Below are positions 22,728 to 34,924 of a DNA stretch of 64,000 nt, piece after piece. The DNA comes from Polytrichum commune (taxonomy: Eukaryota > Streptophyta > Polytrichopsida > Polytrichales > Polytrichaceae). Below the pieces are notes generated by a model. The model ran no database searches. It was not told the DNA's origin and saw nothing but the letters and a program-made list of their open reading frames with translations. Made by a program: the position numbers and the translations under genes. The stretch is taken from positions 10,108,501 to 10,172,500 of the forward strand of contig OX485805.1 of NCBI GenBank assembly GCA_950295325.1, read 5' to 3'. Within the stretch, counting starts at the first letter, position 1. Every line of letters starts with the position of its first letter.

Positions 22728-24460
22728 TGTGGGAGCCCACTTTTTCGCCGCAATACGGAAATACGGAAATACGGATCCAAATTCCGTATTTTACCATGCT
22801 AACCTAGGGGTAATCAGGTTTATTTGAGTGTTTTAGCCGTATTAGGAATAATGGGTTTTTGAACTCCGCCTTACACGATAAAATGGTTAAAACTGATACT
22901 TTGGCCGGACCGGAATTTAAGTCAAATTCCGGATCCCGGGAGCAAACCGGGCCTTCAGCGGCTAGGGCCTTCAGCAACCAAGGAGACTCTTTTGCCCCCG
23001 GAGGAGGAGCTTCCGCCATCAACGGATTACCAAGTCAAACCAAAAATGGAAAGGCGGCGAAAAAGCACCAGACCATTTGAATTAGACTTAGGCATGCAGC
23101 TGTAGGTAGATCAGAATTAGGACAGCAGGAATAGGTAGATCAGACTTAGGCGAGCATGCAATTCAAATTTTGTGTCAGCAGATCAAGATCCGGGAATTCC
23201 GGAAAGTCCGAAGTTCCGGATTTCTCGCAGTTAGGGTTTTCCAGGGCGGCCGCCTGGGCCGCCACCCTTAGTTAGGGATCATAGCCTCTACTTAAGGCTG
23301 AATAAGGAGCTGGAGAAGTGTTCCTTCTCCATTGTTGTATTGTGGTTACTCCTACCCTGAATAAATGTCTTTTGCTTCTCACCCCTTGACTTCTCTTGAT
23401 TGATGTGTGTGTGAATGACCCGGAGATCGTTAGTGGAAGAGAAAGGGAGGGCATGAGGGATAGGAGTTCCGGATAGGACATGAGAGAGGAGACCCGGATC
23501 AGATCCGGTTATCGCCTTGTAGATCCTCTCTGAGTGTAGTGGGAGGGAAACCTCACTAATCTGGTAGGTTGGGTAACGTCTAGGTGGGATAGCCGCTGGG
23601 AAGATTGGGTGAGATCCGGAAGGGATCCGGACTTACGCCAATCTGATCTTCTGAAGAGGTCCCACCGTCCTTAGACGGACCTATCCGGATTAGTGGTACG
23701 GATCGCCCAGTTAGCTCAGATTGAGTAGAATCCAAGGTAGAGGTAGCCGGACCGATCCGTCGGACGGAGAAGGAGAGGTCCGGATCAGTAAGGATTCCAA
23801 TAGGAGGCCACCTCCGGAGTGCAGTAGGAAGAGATCCTCATTGTTCCGAATGCCTGGGTAACGTCCATGTGAGATAGCCGTCGTTAGGACTGGGCAAGAT
23901 CCGGAAGGTGCCGGACTTACGCCATCCGACCTTCTGAAGAGGTCTCACAGTCTTTGGACGGGGTAATCCGGAAAGTGGTACGGGTCACCTACTCATTTCG
24001 AGTTAGATCTCCGGTCGGAATCCGGACTCCTCTGGCCACTATGGTCCCAAGAAACAATCCAGATCTCTCTGCGTGACCTGCCAGGACGGACCTGATCAAT
24101 CCGGATTGGTTGTGAGGGAGTTCCCGGATTCTAACCTTATCAAGGACGTCTTCACCGGAAGAAACCAATTATTCTAGAGGGTAGACGTAAAGGGGTGGGT
24201 AAGTATTATAAAGAGGACCTAGAAATAACATCCGGAAAGGTACCCTCCGGAAAAAGGCTAAGAATGTCCCCAAAGACCAAATATCTGGAAATTAGGATTT
24301 CCGGAAATTTGGCTAAGGAAGAAGAAATAAGCAGGTACGGAGAGTTTTAGACCTCCTACACTTCACAGAATCCCTGGACGATACTAGGGTCATCCGGACA
24401 ACCCGGATTAGGCACTTAAAACCGCCAATCCGGATATTTTGGTGTTCGCGTGTTCCCACA
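22728..24460 (+). mobile_element. Element E2: 1733-bp TG..CA element (solo LTR-like)
   Basis: Ends are TGTGGGA..TCCCACA, flanked by a perfect 5-bp duplication CGTGG (22723-22727 and 24461-24465). No internal direct repeat is present, so it is not a two-LTR element. It looks like a solo LTR of a family with very long LTRs, or a compact non-autonomous unit. It shares both ends with the 4.1-kb E3 but lacks the central ORF. It contains a hairpin GGCGGCCGCCTGGGCCGCC at about 23245-23263 and an AATAAA signal near 23361, both also in E3. It is inserted in frame-open coding sequence of gene F. Confidence 0.88.
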
Positions 24461-24975
24461 CGTGGCCTTCCGCCTCAACGGTTGCTGCGTTTTGGGCTTG
24501 TTTTGCAGCGCTTTGTTGTGAACCGTGATAGCATGTTTCAATTTTGTGAACCTGCTAGCAACCTTAGTGTTTGTTACACTGCCATATATGAAGATGGCCT
24601 CCGGTTTTATTGTCTCCGGTTCAACGCACGTCTCCTTGGCGTAGAAGGGGTTGAAAGCCTCGGAGAATTGGTACATGAACATATGAACGTTCTGCACGGC
24701 GGAGTTCTCCAGAATAACGTCAACGTAGTCCCCGAGAGCTTGGACGGACGCAACCTCCCATCCCGTCAGTGTTGCCCATGTGTGCTGCTCGTGGGTCCCA
24801 CCTTCACCACGAATAACAGCTTGAAGTGGGAGGACTTCACAACCTGGACGGACCACGCAAGAACGAGCCCATCCTTGGGCACGTATGTGTCGTCCTGGGG
24901 AGTTTCGTACTCCTGCCATAGTTCGTCTGGCGCGAGCATAAACCACCTTTCTCCAGGTCTCTTCTTGGGGGCCAT
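24461..24975 (-). pseudogene. Gene F, 5' part (start codon side), frameshifted
   Basis: The minus-strand ATG at 24975 opens MAPKKRPGERWFMLAPDELW. This frame runs to a stop at 24766, while a second frame picks up in the overlap (TWATLTGWEVASV) and continues to the E2 insertion at 24461. One frameshift therefore lies between about 24766 and 24830. The ATG directly follows ACAG, so it may open an exon rather than be the transcript start. Element G is inserted 25 bp upstream. The phase at 24461 matches 22722, so the ORF was continuous before E2. I do not recognise the N-terminal region. Confidence 0.6.
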
Positions 24976-25000
24976 CTGTAATTCTAGAAACGACACTGTT

Positions 25001-25973
25001 TGTCGCAACCCTTGCTAGCCCTCCTTGACCATCTTGCCAATTTTCGTTTCTAGCAAAGGTTACGAGCGCTAACCATTCGCATTCTGCCATGCTAATGGAT
25101 AGCTCCTCTTACCCCGGACCAATAGTTCATAGGAGGGAACCAACCCTCCTACTTTGCTTTCGGGACTCACCCCTTAATCGGTAAACCATTTCCCCAATGT
25201 GGACTTCCATCCATGGAAGTCCAATCCTATGTTGATCATCGCGTTGCCGGAGCAACACTACAACAACCCGAACCATACTAGGCAACTATGGCCTCACAAT
25301 AGGCCAAAGCCCATGGAGGCCTTGCCGTTCGGCCTCGGGTAGGTGAGGCCACACCACCTCACCCATATAAGCCTCTAGGACTTCACGCGGGGCCCCTACC
25401 CCACCGTCAACCAACCTCTTGTCTCCCTACCAAGAGTTGGGGCCAAGTGGACATTTTCCTTTAGCTGCTGGGCCTAGAACCCCCCAGCAGCTTCAGACCA
25501 TCATAACTTCCTTGTATGATGTCTGATCATAACAACCAACCACTCCATCCTCATCTACGCTTCACGTAGATGCCGATGGACTCCTGACTTGCCCCATTCG
25601 GCCAAGTGGTGCGGAAGTTATGCCTGTTTGAACCTTGGCAGTCCTGGGAATCACTCCCAGGCACTGCTGTACCAGGGCGCTGTCCCGGGACAGCGCCCCA
25701 CTCAAATGGCCATAACTCCTAGCTCACACCTCCGATTGAGGTGATCTTGAGCATTCTAGAATCACCACGCCATGAGCTACGCATAGCTCATGGCCTTGCC
25801 CTTGTGCCTCCTAGTCTTCGTGGGTGGGAGGCGTTCCCAACGCCCGGGGCCCTCACCCACACTAGGATCACTTGGGCCCTCTCACCAACGGCGCCACAAG
25901 TCCCGGGTGTCACTCCGGGGTCCCCCTTGTGCCCATGGTGTTTCGGGCACTCCTCATGGAGAGGTGCGCGACA
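25001..25973 (-). repeat. Element G 3' LTR
   Basis: A 973-bp LTR, TG..CA. Compared with the other LTR of G it has a cluster of substitutions near 25585-25655 and otherwise matched where I compared. Confidence 0.9.
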
Positions 25974-26770
25974 CTCACCCCACCAAACGGAGTCGATGCC
26001 CTCATCGACTATACTCGTAGTCGGCACACCAATTCTCAAGTTGCCATCCTCTATGGTGCGGCATTGTGTTTACCTTAGGGCGCGACCCCCACAATGCATC
26101 TTCAAATTTGGCATAGTCCCAAAGGTGTCGTTACTAGGCGGTCCGTTAGCGACCTTGGAACTCCTCCAAGGACCTAACCTACAATAGACCCACCTACTTT
26201 GAGACTCACTTGGGTTGCCCCTCCTTTGGGGCCTCCCCCATTAGGCTTCACTAGCCTAACATGACACATCTAGGCGAGACCTCAACGCTTGCACTAAGTT
26301 GTCTCGGTTGCAACTCCGAGATGGCTTTCCATTGTTAAGCCACGCCTCGATCGCACGGGGGTGATGCCAAGTCCCGCCCGACTCGGTTCCCACTTTGCTC
26401 TTTCGAGACATGGGTTCATGACTCCCATGCGCCAACTCTCGTTAGCTCGCGGGTAGCACTTTTATGAGCACGCGCCATCACCTTGCCCCCGCCCGGACAA
26501 GCCCACTGCTAAGAGGTTTCTTGGTTTTATCCAAGGCCCCTCCAAGCCATGGCCCCCAATTACTCGGCTTACCCAACCTAGTTTGGCATGTCTATTCCCC
26601 CTCTTCCATTAACCAAGCACAAGTACAAGACTAGGACCTCATCTCATACTTTTCTCTTTGCACCACTAAAGTTTGGACTTTATTCCCTCAAGCCAAAGAA
26701 CAAGTTCATGTTGTGGAGCAATTAACCTCGAAGCTAAGTGTGCTACTAGCGTCTCTCCCCCACTAAAGGA
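25974..26770 (-). other. Element G non-coding region next to 3' LTR
   Basis: Homologous to the same region in A, C and H; starts with the purine tract. No coding content. Confidence 0.65.
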
Positions 26771-28250
26771 GATTGATGTCCTCATCAATGCCTACGCTTC
26801 ATTTTATTGGAATCCTTAGCCTTAGTTTCTTCAAAGTGCTTCACCAATTCATTGGTGTTCACCATGTCTCTTGCCGCTACCCAAACGGCTTCATTCTATC
26901 CTCACCATTTCACCAAGTAGTCTTTTGTACATTTTCTTTCATTTTTACTTGGGCTTCCTACACTTGAGGATGCCCTCCTACCTCATGTTCCAAATGACGT
27001 CCACAAGGTGGGGAGGTGGCCTAATCACTTGCTTGTGATCGGGCCACAAGGTGTCGTCCTTAAATGGTTTTAGGAATGAGACATGAAATGTCGGATGCAC
27101 TTTGATCTTGGGCGGTAATTCCAACTTATATATGTCCTTGAACACTTGTTCCACAATGGAAAACGGAGCTCCAATTTTGGACATGAACTTTGGAGTGAGG
27201 CCTTCCGGCTAGGTGAAGTTGTTCACATTCAACAACACCTTTTGGCCCACCTCATTCTCCACTTCGCGTCTTCCGGCATTGACTTGCACTCCGTAGTACC
27301 TTCGGGCTTTCTCCACCAACAACTTGGTCATCTCCAAGACTTGTTTACGATCCTTGGCCAAGTCCTCACCATCTTGGTTAAACTCTAGTGTTGAATGTGC
27401 CCCCTCGAGAGCTAGGTTAATAGGTTGGAGCGCATCCACTCCATAAGCCACCACCAAAGACCACCCCTTGGTAGCCAAGTGCGTGGCTACATTGCAATTA
27501 CACTCCGCTCGACCCACATAGTCCGCCCAATCTCCTTGGTCCGCCCCCACCAAGTTCCTCAAGTATTGCTTCAAGACTCCATTCACATGCTCCGTTTTCC
27601 CATCCATTTGGGAATGCAAGGCCGTGCTAAACCTTAGTTTCATTCCGACCTCCTTAGAGAAATGCATTGAAAATGCACTTGTGAACTTTGGATCTTGATC
27701 CCACACAATCACTCTTGGCAACCCGTGGTGCCTCAACCATCCTTTGAGAAAAGGCTATGCGGTCTCCAACGCGGTGGCGGTTCCCACAATCGGCACCATG
27801 TGTGCCAACTTGGCAAACCGCTCTACCATCAACAAGATGGCATCATATCCATGTGACTCCGGCAAACTTGTGATCAAATCCATGCACATAGTATGCTATG
27901 GCCCCGACGGGATAGGCAACGGTTGCAAGAAACCGCCTTGCTTTTGGTAAGAGGCTCGGTTCACTTGGCACTTTGTTCACGCCTTCACAAAGTGGGTTAT
28001 ATTCTCTTTTATGCACCGCCAATGGTACCTCTTTGACACCATTCTATGGCAGCTTTTTCTTTCTCCTCTATGGCCGGCAATAAGACTATCATATTCCTCC
28101 TTCAGAACCGATAGCCTCAACTTGCCTTGTGTCACATACACCCAACTTTGCTTGCACTTGAACAATCCGTCCACCAACTTAACCTCTTTGAGCACCTTGC
28201 TCTTGCGAAGCTCACCTAAAAGCTTTTGTGCCTCGGGGTAGTTAATTTAC
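26770..28250 (-). pseudogene. Element G: chromodomain/integrase remnants
   Basis: Minus-strand blocks match the 3' part of the polyprotein of A. 26978-27184 is post-integrase (HPTFHVSFLKPFK), 27209-27736 runs from the second catalytic Asp region onward, and 27977-28195 is on the zinc-binding side. They are separated by stops and frame changes, as in C. Confidence 0.78.
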
Positions 28251-28439
28251 CCCTCCCGTATCTTGCATCACAAGTTTCCTTCGCCGGCACACATTAGCCA
28301 CAAGGTTTGGATGGTTCTCATTGCTTGGAACTCTTCCGGTCTACTTCGCGCATCCGGCACCACATTTCCGCGGTCCGGTTTGTGGATCAAATCCACGTTC
28401 ATAAGTGCCAAACTATCATGCCACCGCAATGACTTGGCG

Positions 28440-29285
28440 CTCACTTGCGCTTGAATGTCAAAATTCTTTTAGGACCCATTGTCCATATAGACCTTTGCTT
28501 TGTGCGACCCCAAATAGTGTCGCCACATCTTCAAGTAATGCACTACGGCAAAGAAGTTGTTTGGCATGAGTTGGTTGTCTTCTTTGATAACCATCGAGCT
28601 TCATGCTCCCATATGCAATGGCCATCCATCTTAAATCAACAATCCGCCATTGGCAAAGTCACTCACCCCCGTATGCACCTCAAAAGGTTTGTCAAGCTCC
28701 GCGAACTTGAGCACGGGCGTCTAAGAGAACTTGCTCTCAAACTCCCCAAAGACTTGGTGGCAAGGCTCCTCCCACTCTTGGGATAGCCAATTCTTCCACA
28801 AGTCGGATAAGGTCGGATAACCATCAAGCTTAACAATCTCATATGCAATGGCCATCCATCTTACGTTAACCATCCGCCAATGGCAAAGTCGCTCGACCCC
28901 CCCGTATGCACCTCAAAAGGTTTGTCAAGCTCCGCGAACTTGAACACGGGTGGCAAAGACAACTTTGTATTAAGCTCCCCAAAGACTTGGGGACAAGGCT
29001 CATCCCACTCTTGGGATAGCCCTTTCTTTCACAAATCGCACTAGGTTCGACAACCATTAAGCTTAATACTCCCATATGCAATGGTCATCCATCATGGATC
29101 AACATCCGCCAATGGTAAAGTCACTCGCCCCCGTATGCACCTCAAAAGGTTTGTCAAAGTTCGCGAACTTAAGCACGGGCGGCGAAGATAACTTGTTTTT
29201 GAGCTCCCCAAAGGGTTGGTGACAAAGCTCATCCCACTCTTGGGATAGCCATTTTCCTCAATAAGTTGAATAAGGTCCTAGCAAC
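28440..29285 (-). repeat. Element G: tandem RNase H-derived segments
   Basis: Copies anchored at about 28588, 28818 and 29050 (about 230-bp spacing), homologous to the arrays in C and H and single copy in A. All are frame-broken. Confidence 0.78.
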
Positions 29286-29970
29286 CTTAGAAAACTCTCG
29301 AATGAAGTGGTGGTAGTAGTTGGCTAGGCCAACAAATGACCTAAGCCATTTTTGAATGAAGGGCCAATTATCCTTTTGGATTGCCTTGACATTCTTCATG
29401 TTCGTCCACCAACTTCCTTTGTCACCACATACCTTAAGAACTCAATCTCTCGTTGAGCAAAGTTATTTTCACTCCTTGGCGGTAACTTTTTGGGCAACAC
29501 ATTGGTGAATACATCCTTGTATCTCACCAACATCACACCAATGTTGTTTGGGGGAGGCCCATCTTTCCTAGCCTCCCCATACGTTCCTTGGAGTTGCTCC
29601 AATTGAACCACGACCATTATGCTTTCTATTTTTCATTTGGTCCATTAAAACCAAATTCAACTTAGATCCTCCTACCATAGGAGTCCTTATCAATTTGAAC
29701 TTCAATTCTTTGCCATTATGACACATCATAATGCACCGCAAGCACACCGGCTTGCATCTCACATCTATCATGTGAGTTTCAAAGAAGGCGGCCTTCACAA
29801 TGACATGCATTTCATCTATTTCACATGGTGTGAAATTTTGACAAAAATCCAATGTCCCACATTGAAAGGTTACATGCATCGCGGCCTCCTTTGTCTCATG
29901 CGGTTTGCCCTTTCCAAACCGCACCTTGGTGGGCTTGCCCGCTCTACCAATCGGCAAGCCCCAACTCCCT
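29286..29970 (-). pseudogene. Element G: RT-deleted pol and protease remnant
   Basis: Same RT-core deletion as C and H, with the junction near 29460-29480 (GAGCAAAGTTATTTTCACTC then TTGGCGGTAAC). The fragment at 29568-29957 matches the post-protease region of A. It is nearly identical to 55869-56258 in H. Confidence 0.78.
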
Positions 29971-30089
29971 TATGAGTTTTGGGCTCAAGAAGGCATGGCT
30001 TGCCTCTTTGTCAACCCATTAGACGTTTGTCCCATTCATTTGAGCCTCAAGATATAAAATAGTTGGCCTTGGCTTAAGGCTACTAGCCT

Positions 30090-30412
30090 TGGCCACAATG
30101 CCATCGTCTTACATTTGGTCCTCGGCAACTTGGCTTGGCTTGGTCCGCAAAGCCAACTTTAAACATTTCGTCCGCGGGACAAATTGGTTTGGTGCCACAA
30201 AACCAATTTCTAATAGTTTGTCCGCAAAACAAACATGTTTTGCCTTGGTAGCACAAAGCCACCTTCCCACACTCCGTCCACGGCACGAACATGAATTGCC
30301 TTGGTAGGACAAACCCACCTCCCAACATTCCGTCCACGGCACAAGTATGATTTGCTTTGGAAGCATAAAGCCACCTTTCAACATTCCGTCCGCGGCACCA
30401 ACATGTTTTGCC
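30090..30412 (-). repeat. Element G: tandem 48-58-bp linker units
   Basis: Six units as in C (15608-15930) and H (56390-56715), from the segment that follows the Gag knuckle in A. Confidence 0.78.
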
Positions 30413-31040
30413 TAAGTAAAATGGACCAAACAATTTGCACTCATTTCTTTGGGACCTACTTTGGCTAAAGCCACTTGTGGTGATGCGCCGCCAAACTTCT
30501 CTTTGGGACCATCGGCTTCAATGCTCTTGCAAACTTGATGGTCCCCACCATGTCCTCAAGAAGCCTTAGGGACTTAAACAAGGCATCCACCACCCACTTT
30601 TAAAACCCCACCTAAAGGATGCATTTCTTAGAAAGCTCGTCCGTTTTAGGTGTATCCTTCATTTGTGCGTTTGAATAGCGCACATAGGCCTTAAGAGGCC
30701 CCGGGTGCCTCATTAGCACCAAATTCATTCCAACATCAATACCTTCCAAGCATTTCGAATTGGAATTTCAATCCAACATTAATGCCCTCCAAGGTTTTAG
30801 GTGCATTCGGTATTCTAGGCCCCAAATACTTTTGGAGGTTTGTGGGAGCCCTCTTCAAAGCACTCCTTCAATTTCCTTACCGAATCCACCTTAGTGCCCA
30901 CCATTGTCATTAGAACCAATGGTATGGTCAAACTCCACTTGCACATGATCCTTGTTCCAATTTAAGCCTCACAACCTTTTGGAAACCACGGGCTCACCAT
31001 CACAACCCACATTTTTTGATAGCCATGTTTCCCTCAAAGT
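30413..31040 (-). pseudogene. Element G: eroded gag remnant
   Basis: Scattered Gag-derived sequence with the same internal deletion as C (CACCAAATTCATTCC joined to CATCAATACCTTCC). The former start region is at about 31020. Not translatable as Gag. Confidence 0.65.
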
Positions 31041-31077
31041 GCGAGCTCAAAATTTGGAACCCTGCTCTGATACCACG

Positions 31078-32050
31078 TGTCGCAACCCTTGCTAGCCCTC
31101 CTTGACCATCTTGCCAATTTTCGTTTCTAGCAAAGGTTACGAGCGCTAACCATTCGCATTCTGCCATGCTAATGGATAGCTCCTCTTACCCCGGACCAAT
31201 AGTTCATAGGAGGGAACCAACCCTCCTACTTTGCTTTCGGGACTCACCCCTTAATCGGTAAACCATTTCCCCAATGTGGACTTCCATCCATGGAAGTCCA
31301 ATCCTATGTTGATCATCGCGTTGCCGGAGCAACACTACAACAACCCGAACCATACTAGGCAACTATGGCCTCACAATAGGCCAAAGCCCATGGAGGCCTT
31401 GCCGTTCGGCCTCGGGTAGGTGAGGCCACACCACCTCACCCATATAAGCCTCTAGGACTTCACGCGGGGCCCCTACCCCACCGTCAACCAACCTCTTGTC
31501 TCCCTACCAAGAGTTGGGGCCAAGTGGACATTTTCCTTTAGCTGCTGGGCCTAGAACCCCCCAGCAGCTTCAGACCATCATAACTTCCTTGTATGATGTC
31601 TGATCATAACAACCAACCACTCCATCCTCATCTACGCTTCACGTAGATGCCGATGGACTCCTCACTTGCTCCATTCGAGCAAGTCTTGAGGAAGTTATGC
31701 CTGTTTGAACCTTGGCAGTCCCGGGAATCCCTCCCAGGCACTGCTGTACCAGGGCGCTGTCCCGGGACAGCGCCCCACTCAAATGGCCATAACTCCTAGC
31801 TCACACCTCCGATTGAGGTGATCTTGAGCATTCTAGAATCACCACGCCATGAGCTACGCATAGCTCATGGCCTTGCCCTTGTGCCTCCTAGTCTTCGTGG
31901 GTGGGAGGCGTTCCCAACGCCCGGGGCCCTCACCCACACTAGGATCACTTGGGCCCTCTCACCAACGGCGCCACAAGTCCCGGGTGTCACTCCGGGGTCC
32001 CCCTTGTGCCCATGGTGTTTCGGGCACTCCTCATGGAGAGGTGCGCGACA
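31078..32050 (-). repeat. Element G 5' LTR
   Basis: A 973-bp LTR with the tRNA-Met PBS adjacent at 31064-31075 and TSD CTGTT at 32051-32055. Near 31660-31720 it carries the version also found in the other copies (CTTGAGGAAGTTATG). Confidence 0.9.
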
Positions 32051-32530
32051 CTGTTAGTTTTGGTCGATCGACCCAAAGCATTCTATTTGGTGGAATGGGA
32101 GAACGATATTCTTTTGGTCACCATGAATGACAGGTTTCGGTCGAGCGACCCAAACCCAAGCCTAGAGTAGCTCAATTATACAAGAATTGTTGGTGGATTT
32201 CGAGTCTTATGACTCTGAGTATATTGATTAGCACCAAGTAGTGTTCAAATTATCCGTTCTCCTCAGCAATTTTTGATGTTCTGGTTAATCCGCGCTAGAC
32301 ATATGTGGACATGCCAACTAGTCTCAGGAGATTCCACATTATGGGCATCAAAAAAATGGTTATTAATGTTTAGAAGGTTGTTTAGTTTGAGATATTGGCT
32401 TGGTTCGTTGCAGGTTTTGGGTCGAGCGACCCAAACCACCTGCAACGTTTACATTGTTAAGTTTTTATGGGGTTGGGGTTTTATATAGAGGTTTGGGGCG
32501 TCGCTCAAAACTGTTGTGTTTCAAGATTCA
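32051..32530. other. Gene F upstream region with GGTCGANCGACC palindromes
   Basis: Sequence that adjoined the gene F ATG before G inserted. It holds three palindromic blocks related to the F-intron array: 32057-32078 (GGTCGATCGACC core), 32134-32155 and about 32414-32437 (GGGTCGAGCGACCC cores). A poorer copy is near 32490. No ORF of note. It could be promoter, 5' intron or upstream exon sequence of F. Confidence 0.6.
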
Positions 32531-32619
32531 TATGTAATTTTTGGACACAACATATACAATGCTTATGCATTGTATATGCATCAAGACCCTAAAGAAATTG
32601 AAGCATATTATGTTGAGTA

Positions 32620-33250
32620 AAGATAATACCTTGATTCAAGCTGCAATAAGCTGTAATCAGTCTGTAATCACACCTGAACACTCAAATCTCACTAACACTC
32701 AGGCCAAAGTTTCTGTATCACTGAGGCAATAAGTTGTAATCACTCTGTCTTGCACTTAAGAACAAAAGCACATTTCTCTAACACTCAGGCAATAAGCTGT
32801 AATCACTCTGTCTTGCACTTTAAGAACAAAAGCCAGTTTCAAAACATCAAAAGCACTCTGAAATCACTCAAAGCGCGCACTCTAGAACAAAAACACTCTC
32901 CTAAACAACAAGCGTACTCCGAAATTACTCAATGCGCATACTTTCAAACAAAAATTCACTCCTAGACAACAAACACAATCTGAATTCACTCAATGCGCGT
33001 ATCTTTAAACAAAAATTCTAAACACTAAACAACAACCACACTCTGAAATCACTCAATGTGCGTCTATTTAAACAAAAACACTCTCCTAAACGTCAACCAC
33101 ACTCTGAAATCACTCAATAAACAACTGAAATCACTCAATAAACAAAAACACATTCATAAACAACAAACAGACTCTGAAATCACTCAATGCAAGTAACCCT
33201 AAACAAAAACACACTCCTCTACAATAAACACACACTGAAATTGCTCCTAA
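32620..33250. repeat. Imperfect tandem repeat, CTCTGAAATCACTCAATGCG family
   Basis: About nine diverged units of roughly 60-70 bp with the blocks AATCACTCAAT, AACAAAAACACTC and CTAAACAACAA. No coding potential. Confidence 0.7.
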
Positions 33251-33640
33251 ACCCTTACAAAAAGAAGAGAAAATCCGAGAAGAGGGTTAGAAGAATGTCA
33301 GAGGTGGAAAGGAGTAAGAGAATAAGAAAATGCGGCGCTAGGCGGAGTTGCCGCCGCTTCACGACAAGAAGGAGAGAAAGGAGGGAGAGAAAGGAGGGAG
33401 CTTGGCGCGGAGGGAGAGAAAAAGAGATCGCGGAGGGAGAGAGGGAGAGAGAGAGAGAGAGAGAGATAGGGCTAGCCTTGGGACCCAATCTGGGCCATTG
33501 GAGCGGCCGAGCCCATCAACGGCTCACAAGCCTCGCAGGCAACCACCCTGCCATGTGTCAACACCCTCTTGGTGATGGTGGCTACCCGAGGCTTGTGGGG
33601 TGCACACCTGCCGCCCCTAGCAGCGCGACATAGGAGGGCC
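33251..33640. repeat. Purine-rich tract with (GA)n microsatellite
   Basis: GAAAGGAGGGAGAG-type sequence with a pure GA run at about 33449-33466, then a GC-rich stretch to 33640. ORFs here are low-complexity artefacts. Confidence 0.6.
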
Positions 33641-34205
33641 AGCGCCTCTCTTGGCCGCCCGGTCCCGGCATTCTAAGCCGCTATCTATAACGGCCATTAG
33701 AAAAAATTCGAAAAGCTACATAGCCTAAGGTATTCCACAAAATTAACACCATCGTGAACTCTGATTTTAATGGTGTTCAATTCAATGGTCTCGCGTTGGA
33801 ATTGCTAACATCGTAGAATGAATCCATTATTTGTTTTACAATTTCAATAATGTAGTCATATAGAGTGAGATGAGAGTGATACAAAGTCTAAGAGGAGTAT
33901 GTCATTATTATATTCCAATCCTCAAATGCAATTACACGGTGCAACAATATAAATATGCTAACCATTAACATGGTCAAGGGTTTAGGGCTCTCTATTGTAA
34001 TTTTCATAACCCAAGTTGGTAGAAGACAAGGCTCTAGCCTACAATGGATAGCCACCCAAGTAGCATTACCCTAATCATTTATATCAGTACATAGAAGTTG
34101 ACATTTGAAGTACATGGGAGATGCACAAAGATTACAAATTTATCTACTGGAACCCCATGGAGTTCAAAATCATATGAAGCCATTTAAGCATTAAGTTTGA
34201 TGTTT
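33641..34205. other. No gene seen
   Basis: Moderately AT-rich unique sequence, with no ORF, repeat or RNA gene I can support. Confidence 0.5.
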
Positions 34206-34218
34206 GATGATCCCTCCA

Positions 34219-34261
34219 ACCTAAACCCTAAACCCTAAACCCTAAACCCTAAACCCTAAAC
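34219..34261. repeat. Interstitial telomeric repeat (CCCTAAA)
   Basis: Six consecutive CCTAAAC/CCCTAAA units, the plant-type telomere sequence, within unique AT-rich DNA. It is short, so more likely a repair or insertion scar than a chromosome end. A two-unit run also lies near 59533. Confidence 0.9.
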
Positions 34262-34924
34262 ACCGCAAGCCACAAATGAATGGCACATAGGTAACATGAA
34301 CTACAAGCCTTGGTGCTTGTAGTTTTCAATACAAATGTATATTGTCATGAAGAGTATAATAACTTGGTTATAGTAGATATGATCTTTATACTAGATTTCA
34401 AGTGGACTTCATGATAGTTTCAAACATCCTTGAAACCCTAAACTATAAAGTCCCATTCATGATGGAATTCCCATTAATGCCTTCCACATACGTTATTCAT
34501 TGCCACACATGCATGCTTGACAATGGAGCACGTTGTGTGCACACATTACAAACGCCATATGTTCTTTTCAAGTTTTTCTCATTTTTATTGTCGCAAATTG
34601 AAAGTTGGCCAAATTATTCAAATTTGTCATGACATGAATTCTTCTTTTCAATGTATAAGTCCTCATGTGAAAGTCGTCATAACTACATACTAAACTGTAA
34701 TTGTATTTGGTGGCTTATACTATATAAAGTTTCATAATGTTGCCACATCTATTGTCAATATATTGTTTGAAATAAACCATAATATTTGAGTCCAAGTAGA
34801 GTAATATCCTAGAATTACATACTTTTTTCTGTATGCAATGCATTGATGTGAAGTTGTGGAGGATGGGTTTTCAAAATCACTTATCAAATACCATTTTCCT
34901 CCCAATAGTGCATGTCATAGGCAC
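34262..34924. other. No gene seen (AT-rich)
   Basis: The short ORF 34402-34632 has no recognisable features. Nothing else is supported. Confidence 0.45.

Larger units (their letters stand above)
25001..32050 (-). mobile_element. Element G: defective chromovirus of the C/G/H group
   Basis: A 7050-bp element with TSD CTGTT (24996-25000 and 32051-32055). The LTRs are 973 bp each (25001-25973, 31078-32050). They differ at about nine sites, all seen within roughly 110 bp (25585-25655 against the matching right-LTR stretch). The PBS is at 31064-31075 and the purine tract at 25974-25985. The interior is a decayed minus-strand gag-pol with the same RT deletion and tandem arrays as C and H. It lies just upstream of the gene F ATG. 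Confidence 0.93.

Noticed and set aside
22728-24460. E2 as a cut-and-paste DNA transposon with 7-bp inverted ends
   Set aside because: TG..CA ends with 5-bp TSD, AATAAA and family behaviour fit an LTR-type unit better; kept as an alternative only.
33187-33633. 148-aa Arg/Glu/Lys-rich ORF
   Set aside because: Low-complexity translation of a purine-rich tract and (GA)n repeat.
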